A DNA stretch of 64,000 nt from Bryobacterales bacterium (lineage in GTDB: Bacteria; Acidobacteriota; Terriglobia; Bryobacterales; Bryobacteraceae). Location of the stretch: positions 1 to 64,000 of the forward strand of contig JADJOP010000004.1 of the NCBI GenBank assembly GCA_016713735.1. The letters are read 5' to 3'. Shown one piece after another: positions 55,990 to 64,000 of the stretch; position 1 is the first letter of the stretch; each line of letters begins with the position of its first letter. The position numbers were made by a program, and so were the translations under genes. The notes under the pieces were generated by a model. It worked only from the letters and a program-made list of their open reading frames with translations. It made no database searches and was not told where the DNA came from.

Positions 55990-57023
55990 TTGCGGAGGTC
56001 CTCCCAATTTAAGACTACTTTGCCTGATTTTCCGGAGCGCATGGCCTGGAAGCCGAGTTCGAACTCGTCGTAGCGATAGCGGTGGGTGATGACGGGGGTG
56101 ATGTCGAGGCCGGATTCGATGAGGACGGTCATCTTGTACCAGGTCTCGTACATTTCGCGGCCGTAGATGCCCTTGATGGTGAGCATGTTGAAGATGACGG
56201 TGCGCCAATCGATTTCCATGGGTTGTGAGGGGATGCCGAGCATGGCGATTTTGGCGCCGTGGGACATGTTGGCGATCATGTCGCGGAAGGCGCTGGCGTT
56301 GCCGGACATTTCGAGGCCGACGTCGAAGCCTTCGGTCATGCCGAGTTCTTTTTGGACGTCGGGGAGCTTGGTGGTGGTGGGGTTGACGGCGCGGGTGACG
56401 CCGGCGCGGCGGGCGATTTCGAGGCGGTCTTCGTTGGGGTCGGTGATGACGACGAAGCGGGCTCCGGCGTGGCGGGCGACGGCGGCGGACATGATGCCGA
56501 TGGGTCCGGCGCCGGTGATGAGGACGTCTTCGCCGAGGACTTCAAAGGAGAGGGCGGTGTGGACGGCGTTGCCGAAGGGGTCAAAGATGGAGGCGACGTC
56601 GCGGTTCACATCGGGCGAGTGACGCCAGATGTTGGTCATCGGGAGGGAGAGGTATTCGGCGAAAGCGCCGGGGCGGTTGACGCCGACGCCCTTGGTGTAG
56701 GCGCACAGGTGACGGCGTCCGGCCATGCAGTTGCGGCAGCGCCCGCAGACCAGGTGCCCCTCGCCGCTGACGATGTCGCCAGGGTGGAAGTCGTTGACAT
56801 TGGAGCCGACCTCGACGATCTCGCCCACGAACTCGTGGCCGATGACCATGGGGACGGGGATGGTGCGCTGGGCCCAGTCGTCCCAATCGTAGATGTGGAC
56901 ATCGGTGCCGCAGATGCCGGTGCGGAGGACGCGGATGAGGACATCGTTGATGCCGATGGAAGGTTCGGGGATATCTTCGAGCCAGAGGCCGGGCTCAGCG
57001 AGTTTTTTGACGAGGGCTTTCAT
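55986..57023 (-). CDS. tdh: L-threonine 3-dehydrogenase
   Basis: Zinc-dependent medium-chain dehydrogenase of 345 residues converting threonine to 2-amino-3-oxobutanoate with NAD. Catalytic zinc ligands Cys38 (RTGICGTDVHIYDWDDWAQ) and GHEFVGEIVEVG, the structural zinc loop CGRCRNCMAGRRHLC, NAD fold VLITGAGPIGIMSAAVARHA, and the Tdh-specific GREMYETWYKMTVLIESGLD and FELGFQAMRSGKSGKVVL. Intact and of standard length. It is followed by kbl with a 4-base overlap. Confidence 0.96.
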   Translation of the reverse strand: MKALVKKLAEPGLWLEDIPEPSIGINDVLIRVLRTGICGTDVHIYDWDDWAQRTIPVPMVIGHEFVGEIVEVGSNVNDFHPGDIVSGEGHLVCGRCRNCMAGRRHLCAYTKGVGVNRPGAFAEYLSLPMTNIWRHSPDVNRDVASIFDPFGNAVHTALSFEVLGEDVLITGAGPIGIMSAAVARHAGARFVVITDPNEDRLEIARRAGVTRAVNPTTTKLPDVQKELGMTEGFDVGLEMSGNASAFRDMIANMSHGAKIAMLGIPSQPMEIDWRTVIFNMLTIKGIYGREMYETWYKMTVLIESGLDITPVITHRYRYDEFELGFQAMRSGKSGKVVLNWEDLRK

Positions 57024-57057
57024 ATGGGTAAGAAGTGGATGAGTAAGAGGTGATGGA

Positions 57058-58479
57058 TCAGGAGACGTTCCAGGTGATGAGTTTGGGTTCGGTCATCTCT
57101 TCGATGGCGTAGCGGGGGCCTTCGCGGCCGGAGCCGGAGAGTTTGACGCCGCCATAGGGCATGTTGTCGACGCGGTATTGGGGGACTTCGTTGATCATGA
57201 AGCCGCCGACGTGGACGCGGCGTGCGGCGGAGAAGGCGCGGTCGAGGTCGCGGGTGTAGATGCCGGCCTGGAGGCCGTAGTCGGAGCGGTTGATGGAGGC
57301 GATGGCGCCGTCGAGGTGGGAGTAGGAGTTGATGGCGACGACGGGGCCGAAGGCTTCGCGGCAGGAGAGGGAGACGGATTCGGGGACGCCGGCGAGGACG
57401 GCGGGGGAGATGGTGGCGCGGCGGCGCTGGCCACCGGCGAGGAGTTGGGCTCCGGCGGAGGTGGCTTCGGCGATCCAGTGTTCGACGCGTTCGGCTTCGG
57501 GGATGGTGATGAGGGAGCTGATGTCGGTGGCGGGATCGTGGGGATGGCCGAGGGTGAGCTTTGCGGTGGCGGCGAGGAAGCGATCGGTGAATTCGGAGCG
57601 GATGCTCTCATTGACGAAGATGCGCTGAACGGAGATGCAGACCTGGCCGGAGTGGGCGAAGGCTCCGGTGACGCAGCGGGGGATGGCGGCGTCGAGGTTG
57701 GCGTCGGCTTCGATGATGACGGCGGAGTTGTTGCCGAGCTCGAGGGTGACGCGCTTCATGCCGGCGAGGGAGCGCATGCGGACGCCGACTTCGGGCGAGC
57801 CGGTGAAGGTGACCATGGCGATGCCGGGGTGGGTGACGAAGGCATCGCCGATTTCGCCGCCGGGTCCGGTGACGACGTTGAGCGCGCCGGGGGGGAGGCC
57901 GCATTCCTCAAAGAGCTGGACGAGGGCGAGGGCGCTGAGGGGCGTGGTGGTGGCGGGCTTGTGGACGATGGTGTTACCGGCGGCGAGGGCGGGGCCGATT
58001 TTGTGCATCGAGAGGTTGAGGGGGAAGTTGAAGGGGGTGATGGCGGCGATGACGCCGAGGGGTTCACGGATGGTCATGGCCCAGCGGTTGCGGCCGCCGG
58101 GGTGGGCGTCGAGGGGGACGACTTCACCGGCGAGGCGGTGGGCTTCTTCGGCGGAGAAGAGGAGGGTCCAGGCGGCGCGGTCGGCTTCGAGGCGGGCTTC
58201 CTTGATGGGCTTGCCGGATTCGGAGGAGATGAGCTGGGCGAAGTGTTCGAGGGAGTCGCGGAGTTTCTGATGAGCGCGGCGGAGGATGGAGGCGCGGTCC
58301 TCGCGGGACATCTCGCGCATGGCGGGGAAGGCTTGCTGCGCGGCGCGGACGGCGGAGTCGACGTGATCGCGGGTGCCGCGGAAGACTTCGCCGACGGGGG
58401 AGCCGTCGAAGGGCAACTCCACGAGCTGGGTGGCGGCGGCGCGAACGGGGCCGCCGGCGATCCACATGGGATGCTGCAT
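57058..58479 (-). CDS. Aldehyde dehydrogenase family protein
   Basis: NAD(P)-dependent dehydrogenase of 473 residues. ITPFNFPLNLSMHKIGPALA, KPATTTPLSALALVQLFEEC, VTFTGSPEVGVRMRS; general base Glu247 in VTLELGNNSAVI; nucleophile Cys281 in AHSGQVCISVQRIFVNE; and EAFGPVVAINSY, GLQAGIYTRDLDRAF, PYGGVKLSGSGREGPRYAIE. It resembles the lactaldehyde/glyceraldehyde-3-phosphate (non-phosphorylating) branch. Placed 34 bases before tdh; it may oxidise aminoacetone-derived methylglyoxal or lactaldehyde from threonine breakdown (inference). No breaks. Confidence 0.9.
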   Translation of the reverse strand: MQHPMWIAGGPVRAAATQLVELPFDGSPVGEVFRGTRDHVDSAVRAAQQAFPAMREMSREDRASILRRAHQKLRDSLEHFAQLISSESGKPIKEARLEADRAAWTLLFSAEEAHRLAGEVVPLDAHPGGRNRWAMTIREPLGVIAAITPFNFPLNLSMHKIGPALAAGNTIVHKPATTTPLSALALVQLFEECGLPPGALNVVTGPGGEIGDAFVTHPGIAMVTFTGSPEVGVRMRSLAGMKRVTLELGNNSAVIIEADANLDAAIPRCVTGAFAHSGQVCISVQRIFVNESIRSEFTDRFLAATAKLTLGHPHDPATDISSLITIPEAERVEHWIAEATSAGAQLLAGGQRRRATISPAVLAGVPESVSLSCREAFGPVVAINSYSHLDGAIASINRSDYGLQAGIYTRDLDRAFSAARRVHVGGFMINEVPQYRVDNMPYGGVKLSGSGREGPRYAIEEMTEPKLITWNVS

Positions 58480-58551
58480 GATTCCAGGATAGACGGGTGA
58501 GGTGTTTGGGGCGACAGGGGGGGCGACGGTGTGCGGGTGATTTGGGCGAGG

Positions 58552-59561
58552 TCAGCGGGGCTGCGGGAATTCGCCGGGGGTGAGAAGCGGAATTCGCTGG
58601 AGAGGAGTTTGCGGTAGGCGTTGAGGCGGGCGTGGGCGGTGAAGCGGCCTTCGCCGGGGAGGGCGAAGCGGAGGTCGGTTGCGTCGACGGTGAAGACCTC
58701 TTCGGGGACGACGTCGGCGCCGGTTTGCCAGAAGAGGTAGGGGGAGAAGCGGATGAGGGACTGGAAGGGTTCGGTTTGGGCGGCGGTGCGGGCGGCGGGG
58801 TTGCGTTCGGCGCCTTTGTAGAGGACGCGTCCGGCGTCGGGGTCGTATTCAGCGAGGAGGTTGACGGGGAGGATGCGGTAGGTATTGGGGAGGTCGACGA
58901 GGCCGCGCCAGTGGAAGGGGTTGACGATGTGGGGGAAGGCGGCGGTGCGGAGGGCTTCCTTGCCGTCGTAGAGGCGGGCGTTCATGGCGGCGAGGGCGCG
59001 TTCATGGAGGATGCCTCGGGCGGCGAAGTAGAGGAAGGCGAGGAGGAGGGCGGTGCGGGCCGAGCCGACGCCGTAGCGGGTGTGCGCGCCGATCTCCTGG
59101 CTGACGAGGCGGCCGAGGAGGGGCCAGAGGGTGAAGGCGAGGAGGATGGTGAACAGGAGGGGATCGAAGACGCTGGCGAGGTCGGCGCGGAACCACTGTT
59201 GGGAGAAGGGGGCGAGGAGGCGAATGCCGTAGATGTTGGTCCAGTCGAGAGCGAGGTGGGAGAGGGTGGCGGCGAGGGCGGCGGTGAAGGCGAGGAGCCA
59301 GGGGAAGGGCTGCGGGGGGGAGTGTCTGGCGGCGAAGCGGCCAATGGCGGCGCAGAGGAGGGCGATGGCGGGGGCGGCGAGGAAGCCGTGGGTGAAGCCG
59401 CGGTGGTGATCGAGATAGACGTGGGTGCCGCCGAGGGCGGAGATGACGTCGAGATCAGGGGCGTTGGCGGCGAGGATGCAGATGAGGGCGGCGCGGGGGA
59501 CGCGGCTGAAGCCGGCGCGGGCGACCATGAGGGCGGTGAGGGTGTGGGTGAGGTTGTCCAT
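58552..59561 (-). CDS. YdjM-like membrane-bound metal-dependent hydrolase (one frame break)
   Basis: Protein of about 336 residues with four to five membrane segments. It begins MDNLTHTLTALMVARAGFSR, then ILAANAPDLDVISALGG, YLDHHRGFTHGFLAAPAIAL and ATLSHLALDWTNIYGIRLLA, whose conserved H and D residues define the YdjM/DUF457 family of putative metal-dependent hydrolases. A soluble C-domain follows. A lost C near 58578 makes the frame run into the aldehyde dehydrogenase gene; restored it ends FSPPGEFPQPR-stop at 58552. It lies 5 bases after the lipid kinase gene. Confidence 0.82.
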
Positions 59562-59566
59562 GGGCG

Positions 59567-60499
59567 CTATTGGCCGTAGCGGTGGAGGAGGTTGGGCGGA
59601 GTGAGGAGGGTGAGGGAGTCGGGGACGGTTTCGAGGCGGCCAGGGAGCTGGCCGGCGAGTTCGCCGTCGAGTTGGACGTAGACGGTGTCGCCGTTGACGG
59701 GTTTGAGGTCGAGGGCTTCGCCGCGTTTCCAGTAGACGCCGGAGAGGTGCTGTTGGGCGCCGAGGACGATGGCGCCCATGTAGTAGCCGTAGGGCCAGGT
59801 GGTATGGCCGGGGAAGGCGGCGATTTCGAAGTCGCGGTCGAGGAGGGTGACGTGGCGGGCGATTTCAAGGTCGCCGCCGTAGTTGCGGACGCGGGCGGCG
59901 AGGGCGAAGCCGGTTTGGATGCGGTCGCCGTTCATCTTGAGGTCGATTTGGGGGAGGCGAGCGCCGAGGCGGGAGAGGGTGGCGATCCAGTAGGCGCCTT
60001 TGCCGAGGCGGCGTTTGAGTGCGGGGTCGACGCGGCGGACGATGTCGGCGTCGAAGCCGGCGCCGGCCATGAGGAGGAAGTGGCGGGGCGGGCCGCCATC
60101 GGGGCGGAAGAGGCCGAGGGTGATGCGGCGGGGGACGAGGGTGTGGAGGGAACGGACGGCCTGGCGGATGCCACCGGAGAGACGCATTTCGTTGGCGAGG
60201 ACGTTGGCGGTGCCGGCGGGGAGGATGGCGAGAGGGGTTTGGGTGCCGGCGAGGCCGTTGGCGACCTCGTTGATGGTGCCGTCGCCGCCGGCGGCGATGA
60301 CAAGGTCGGCTCCAGCCGCGGCGGCTTCACGAGCGAGTTCGGTGGCGTGGTGGGCGTGGGTGGTGGGGGTTTCGCGAACGGTGTGGCCGAGGGAGCGGAG
60401 GAGTTCGAGGGCGCGGTGGACGCGGTGGCCTCGAGCGCGGGTGAGACCTCCGGCCTGAGGGTTATAGATCAGGAAGGCGTTACGGTAAAAGGTCCCCAA
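59567..60499 (-). CDS. Diacylglycerol kinase-family lipid kinase
   Basis: Protein of 310 residues: NAFLIYNPQAGG, the GGDGT catalytic motif at residues 71-75 in DLVIAAGGDGTINEVANGLA, PLAILPAGTANVLANEM, and MAGAGFDADIVRRVDPALKR, ending in a beta domain (PVNGDTVYVQLDGELAG). Family members phosphorylate diacylglycerol, sphingoid bases or related lipids (DgkB/YegS/BmrU). The start is TTG 60499; a TATAAT box on this strand (60507-60512) is only 7 bases upstream, so the mRNA may be leaderless. Followed closely by the YdjM-like gene. Confidence 0.9.
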   Translation of the reverse strand: MGTFYRNAFLIYNPQAGGLTRARGHRVHRALELLRSLGHTVRETPTTHAHHATELAREAAAAGADLVIAAGGDGTINEVANGLAGTQTPLAILPAGTANVLANEMRLSGGIRQAVRSLHTLVPRRITLGLFRPDGGPPRHFLLMAGAGFDADIVRRVDPALKRRLGKGAYWIATLSRLGARLPQIDLKMNGDRIQTGFALAARVRNYGGDLEIARHVTLLDRDFEIAAFPGHTTWPYGYYMGAIVLGAQQHLSGVYWKRGEALDLKPVNGDTVYVQLDGELAGQLPGRLETVPDSLTLLTPPNLLHRYGQ

Positions 60500-60503
60500 T
60501 GAC

Positions 60504-60512
60504 TTTATTATA
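60504..60512. promoter_or_regulatory. Symmetric bidirectional -10 element between dgk and ligA
   Basis: The 20-base gap between the divergent TTG (60499) and ATG (60520) contains TATTAT (60506-60511) on the + strand and TATAAT (60507-60512) on the - strand. Each is 7-8 bases from its start codon, so transcription could begin at the start codon on either side, giving leaderless mRNAs. No good -35 box is seen on either side. Confidence 0.5.
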
Positions 60513-60519
60513 GAAGTTC

Positions 60520-62529
60520 ATGCCTTCGGCCGAGGAAGTAATTGAACTGTTACGCGCGGAAATCCGGGGGCATGAGTATGCCTATTATGTTTTGGATGCG
60601 CCGCGCGTTACGGACGCCGAGTATGACGCGCTGCTGCGGAAGCTGCGGGAGTTGGAGACGGAGCATCCGGAGCTGGTGACGGCGGATTCGCCGACGCAGC
60701 GTGTGGGAGGAGCGCCGCGCGAGGGGCTGGTGGAGGCGAAGCATTCGGCGCCGATGTTGTCGTTGGACAATGCGCTGAACGAGGAAGAGCTGCGGGCGTT
60801 TGATGAGCGGGTGAGGGGGCTGCTGGGGGAGGCGCCGTATGCGTATGTGGCGGAGCTGAAGCTGGACGGGTTGTCGCTGGCGGTGCGGTATGCGGGGGGC
60901 CTGCTGCAGCAGGCGATCACGCGGGGCGATGGGGAGACGGGCGAGGATGTGACGGCGAATGCGCGGACGATGCGGAGCCTGCCGCTGCGGGTGAAGGAGA
61001 CGGGGGAGTTTGAGGTGCGCGGCGAGGTGGTGATGCCGAACCGGGCGTTTCAGGCGTTGAACGAAGAGCGGGAGCAGCAGGGGTTGCCGCGGTATGCGAA
61101 TCCGCGGAATTCGGCGGCGGGGTCGCTGCGGGTGTTGGATCCGGGGATTACGGCGGGGCGGCGGTTGGATTTTTATGCGTATCTGCACATGCCGGCGCTG
61201 GAGACGCAGTGGGGGGCGCTGGAGCGGTTGAAGGAGTTGGGGTTCAAGGTGGGGGCGCAATGCAGGCGGTGTGAGAGTGTGGAGGAGGTGGTGGGGTTCA
61301 TTGGTGAGTGGGAGGCGGGGCGGGAGAGGCTGCCGTTTGAGATTGACGGGGTAGTGGTGAAGGTCGATTCGGTGGCGCAGCAGAAGCAGTTGGGGTGGAC
61401 GGCGCGGGCGCCGCGGTGGGCGATTGCGTTCAAGTATCCGGCGCGGCAGGCGGAGACGGTGTTGCGGTCGATTGAGATTCAGGTGGGGCGGACGGGGGTG
61501 TTGACGCCGGTGGCGAATCTGGAGCCGGTGGGGGTGAGCGGGGTGATGGTGTCGCGGGCGACGCTGCACAACGAGGACGAGATTGAGCGGTTGGGGCTGG
61601 CGGCGGGCGACCGGGTGGTGATTGAACGGTCAGGCGATGTGATTCCGAAGATCGTGAAGGTGGCGCGGCATGGCGATGAGCGGGTGAAGTTCACGATGCC
61701 GAAGGAGTGCCCGGTGTGCGGGGAGGCGGTGGTGAGGGCCGAGGGGGAGGTGGCGAGCCGGTGTTTGAATCCGAACTGTCCGGCGCGGTTGAAGGAGAGC
61801 CTGCGATACTTTGCTTCGCGCGGGGTGATGGACATTGATGGGATGGGCGAGGCGTTGATTGAGCAACTGGTGGCGCAGGGATTGGTGAAAGGGATTGCGG
61901 ACATTTACCTGCTGCGGCCCGAACAACTGGCGGAGTTGGAGCGGATGGGGGAGAAGAGCGCGGCGCGGATTATGCGGGGCATTGAGGCGTCGCGGACGAA
62001 GCCTATGGCGCGGTTGTTGAACGGGCTGGGCATTCCGTTTGTGGGCGAGCGGACGGCGACGCTGCTGGGCGATACGTTTGGTTCGCTGGATGCGATTGCG
62101 GCGGCGAGCGAGGAGGAGTTGCAGGCGGCGCCGGAGGTGGGGGTGAAGGTGGCGCAGGCGATCCGGCGGTTCTTTGAGAATGAACATAACCGGGAGCTGG
62201 TGGAGCGGCTGCGGGGGGCTGGGTTGACGTTCACGCAGGAGAAGAAGCGGAACGAGGCGGGGCCGTTGAGCGGGCTGACGTTTGTGATTACAGGAACGCT
62301 GCCAGGGATGAGCCGTGAGGAAGCGAAGGCGATGATTGAGAATGCGGGAGGCAAAGCGGTGGACGCGGTGTCGAAGAAGACGAGTTATGTGGTGGCGGGA
62401 GAGTCAGCGGGCTCGAAGCTGGAGAAAGCAGGGAAGCTGGGCGTGACGGTGATTGATGAAGCGGAGTTGCGGCGGATGGTGAGTGGTGAGGCGAAGCCGG
62501 AGATGATGGACGGAGGGGCAGGCGCGTGA
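60520..62529 (+). CDS. ligA: NAD-dependent DNA ligase
   Basis: Essential replication ligase of 669 residues, the usual length. Adenylation domain with active Lys114 in YVAELKLDGLSLAVRY; HDDE/Ia region at the N-terminus (RAEIRGHEYAYYVLDAPRVT); OB fold; four-cysteine zinc finger (CPVCGEAV and CLNPNCPARL); helix-hairpin-helix repeats; and a C-terminal BRCT domain (LSGLTFVITGTLPGMSREEA, SYVVAGESAGSKLEKAGKLG). No breaks. The stop overlaps the GTG start of the DedA-like gene. Confidence 0.97.
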   Translation: MPSAEEVIELLRAEIRGHEYAYYVLDAPRVTDAEYDALLRKLRELETEHPELVTADSPTQRVGGAPREGLVEAKHSAPMLSLDNALNEEELRAFDERVRGLLGEAPYAYVAELKLDGLSLAVRYAGGLLQQAITRGDGETGEDVTANARTMRSLPLRVKETGEFEVRGEVVMPNRAFQALNEEREQQGLPRYANPRNSAAGSLRVLDPGITAGRRLDFYAYLHMPALETQWGALERLKELGFKVGAQCRRCESVEEVVGFIGEWEAGRERLPFEIDGVVVKVDSVAQQKQLGWTARAPRWAIAFKYPARQAETVLRSIEIQVGRTGVLTPVANLEPVGVSGVMVSRATLHNEDEIERLGLAAGDRVVIERSGDVIPKIVKVARHGDERVKFTMPKECPVCGEAVVRAEGEVASRCLNPNCPARLKESLRYFASRGVMDIDGMGEALIEQLVAQGLVKGIADIYLLRPEQLAELERMGEKSAARIMRGIEASRTKPMARLLNGLGIPFVGERTATLLGDTFGSLDAIAAASEEELQAAPEVGVKVAQAIRRFFENEHNRELVERLRGAGLTFTQEKKRNEAGPLSGLTFVITGTLPGMSREEAKAMIENAGGKAVDAVSKKTSYVVAGESAGSKLEKAGKLGVTVIDEAELRRMVSGEAKPEMMDGGAGA

Positions 62530-63110
62530 AGAAGCTGGCGTTGTGGCTGCACTCGTGGGGGCCGGCGGGGGCGTTTATGTTGGCGCTGTTGGATTCGGCG
62601 GGGATCCCGATTCCGGGGGGCGTGGTGGCGTTGATTGTGGCGTCGGCGGCGGCGAATCCGGCGGCGGGATGGCTGACGGCGGCGGTGGCGGTGGTGGGTT
62701 CGGCGATCGGGAGCATGGTGTTGTTCGAGATTGCGCGCAAGGGCGGGCAGATGTATTTGGAGCGGCATGCGGCCACGCCGAGGGCGCAGAAGTTCCGGCA
62801 TTGGTTTCAGCAGTACGGGCTGGTGACGGTGTTTGTGCCGGCGCTGATTCCGTTTCCGATGCCGCTGAAGGTGTTTGTGTTGTCGGCGGGGGCGACGGGG
62901 GTGAGGCCGCTGCCGTTTCTGGGGGTGATGCTGGCGGCGCGGATTCCGAATTACTTCGCGATGGCGTGGTTGGGGATGCGGTTGGGCGACGGGGCGCTGC
63001 CGTGGATCAAGGCGCACACGTTGGAGTTCAGCCTGGCGGGCGTGGCGTTGATTGGAGCGCTGTTGTTGTTGCTCAACCGGTTGGATCGATCCAGTACAAT
63101 GACTGCGTGA
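62526..63110 (+). CDS. DedA/VTT-domain membrane protein
   Basis: Membrane protein of 194 residues with five to six segments. GAFMLALLDSAGIPIPGGVV and IGSMVLFEIARKGGQMYLER, then FVPALIPFPMPLKVFVLSAG and PYFAMAWLG-like YFAMAWLGMRLG fit the SNARE-associated/VTT (DedA) family, which moves undecaprenyl phosphate or phospholipids across the membrane. GTG 62526 overlaps ligA (GTGA). The stop overlaps the next gene start. Confidence 0.85.
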   Translation: MKKLALWLHSWGPAGAFMLALLDSAGIPIPGGVVALIVASAAANPAAGWLTAAVAVVGSAIGSMVLFEIARKGGQMYLERHAATPRAQKFRHWFQQYGLVTVFVPALIPFPMPLKVFVLSAGATGVRPLPFLGVMLAARIPNYFAMAWLGMRLGDGALPWIKAHTLEFSLAGVALIGALLLLLNRLDRSSTMTA

Positions 63111-64000
63111 ATACCCACAGCAGACGGTCGTTCCTAGCGGCGGCGTTGAGCGCGCCGGCGTTTCTTTCGGCGGCGCAGAAACAGACGGACGCGCGCATTG
63201 AAGAGCTGAAGTTTTCCTACGAAGACTACCTGTACCGGACACCGATCAAGTTTGGCGGGAACGTGGTGGACCGGGTGACGCTGCTGAACGTGAACGTGAC
63301 GCTGCGGAGCCGGGCGGGCAAGGTGGCGAAGGGATTCGGCTCGATGCCGTTGGGGAACGTGTGGGGCTTCCCGTCGAAGGTGCACAACTACAACGAGACG
63401 CTGGAGGCGATGAAGGCGTTGACGGTGAAGTTGAACCGGATCATCGGCGGATACAAGGAGTACGGGCATCCGCTGGATGTGGGGCATGCGCTGCTGCCGG
63501 CCTATTTGAAAGCGGCTGAAGAGGTGACGCGCGAGCAGAGGTTGAAGGAGCCGTTTCCGAAGCTGTGCACGCTGGTGACGGCGAGTCCGTTTGACGCGGC
63601 GCTGCATGACGGATTTGGCAAGCTGCACGGGCGGAGCGCGTATCAGATTCTTTCCTCTGAATTTGTGTCGCACGACCTGGCGCACTATTTGACGCCGGCG
63701 TTCAAGGGCGAATATCTGGACCGGTATGTAACGGCGAAGCCGAAGCCGGCGATGCCGCTTTATCACCTGGTGGGGGCGGTGGATCCGTTGACGGCGGCCG
63801 ATATCACGAAGAAGATCGGCGATGGGATGCCGGAGACGCTGCCGGAGTGGATCGAGTATTCGGGGCTGGATCATTTGAAGATCAAGCTGAACGGGGAAGA
63901 TCTGAACTGGGATGTGAACCGTGTGCTGGCGGTGGAGCGGGTGGCCGGCGAGACGCAGAAGAAGCGGAAGATTGCGCGCTGGGTGACGTCGCTCGATTTC
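63107..64000 (+). CDS. Tat-exported enolase-superfamily protein, partial
   Basis: The frame starts with GTG 63107, overlapping the DedA stop, and is open for 298 codons to the window edge. VNTHSRRSFLAAALSAPAFL is a twin-arginine signal. The N-terminal capping domain is followed by DAALHDGFGKLHGRSAYQIL and the K-x-K motif HLKIKLNGEDLNWDVNRVLA of muconate-lactonising/racemase enzymes. The C-terminus with the remaining metal ligands lies outside the window. Together with 13144-14451 it is the second exported member of this superfamily here. Substrate unknown. Confidence 0.82.
   Translation, partial: MNTHSRRSFLAAALSAPAFLSAAQKQTDARIEELKFSYEDYLYRTPIKFGGNVVDRVTLLNVNVTLRSRAGKVAKGFGSMPLGNVWGFPSKVHNYNETLEAMKALTVKLNRIIGGYKEYGHPLDVGHALLPAYLKAAEEVTREQRLKEPFPKLCTLVTASPFDAALHDGFGKLHGRSAYQILSSEFVSHDLAHYLTPAFKGEYLDRYVTAKPKPAMPLYHLVGAVDPLTAADITKKIGDGMPETLPEWIEYSGLDHLKIKLNGEDLNWDVNRVLAVERVAGETQKKRKIARWVTSLDF

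Noticed and set aside
1..64000. CRISPR arrays, complete tRNA or rRNA genes, phage or defence systems
   Set aside because: Reading both strands I found no regularly spaced direct repeats with unique spacers, no complete tRNA cloverleaf and no recognised defence genes; only the tRNA half at 45977-46020 was supported.

Overview
The window is high-GC bacterial chromosome. Several hallmarks point to Acidobacteriota, most likely the Bryobacterales/Solibacter group: a secreted VWFA-type protein of the acidobacterial kind, a PEP-CTERM protein, DUF5916 and DUF481 barrels, Tat-exported Gfo/Idh and enolase-superfamily proteins, an FHA-GAF-sigma54 regulator, and G-ending codons in + strand genes against C-ending codons in - strand genes. 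This placement is inference from gene content; no rRNA is present.

Layout. 1-5 kb: membrane protein, flavin reductase, HU, site-2 protease, two glycosyltransferases separated by an 18-bp minisatellite, and a PEP-CTERM protein. 5-13 kb: prepilin peptidase, then a convergent, translationally coupled operon (ECF sigma factor, zinc-finger/FecR protein, two ABC ATPase/permease pairs). 13-22.6 kb: a Tat-exported enolase-superfamily enzyme, then a + strand housekeeping run (TPR protein, yvcK, glmU, hypothetical, pheS, pheT, S1/P1 nuclease). 22.6-31.6 kb: exported methyltransferase, VWFA protein, YkgJ cluster protein, ssb, orphan HicB, M19 dipeptidase, oxidoreductase-like protein, MlrC-type M81 protein, and two tandem small secreted paralogues. 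31.8-35.5 kb: FHA-GAF-sigma54 activator, a sigma-factor remnant and a truncated IS256-type element. 35.5-45.5 kb: dodecin, DUF481 protein, mscL, two secreted paralogues, GNAT, class C beta-lactamase-like hydrolase, TPR, SprT-like protein, fabH, DUF5916 barrel. 45.7-47.2 kb: a foreign-looking scar (IS1380 fragment, 3-prime half of a tRNA, a membrane-anchored toroid-like protein). 47.3-54 kb: PQQ-propeller protein, purple acid phosphatase, degenerate GGDEF protein, class V aminotransferase, Gfo/Idh oxidoreductase. 54-60.5 kb: a - strand operon for threonine breakdown (aldehyde dehydrogenase, tdh, kbl) with endonuclease IV, a YdjM-like membrane protein and a lipid kinase. 60.5-64 kb: ligA, a DedA-like protein and a partial enolase-superfamily gene.

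A dominant technical feature is that about half of the genes, including essential ones (pheS, pheT, glmU, fabH, ssb), are split by one-base indels, nearly all lost bases in short G or C runs. I read these as consensus errors of an error-prone long-read assembly and annotate the genes as single CDS with the breaks noted. Coordinates of such genes span the whole reconstructed gene, and lengths may not be multiples of three.

The most interesting items are the sigma/zinc-finger-FecR/double-ABC operon, the in-frame hexapeptide minisatellite between two glycosyltransferase genes, the tRNA-half/IS1380 scar, the exported SAM methyltransferase, the secreted protein that runs in frame into mscL, and the dispersed intergenic repeat family.
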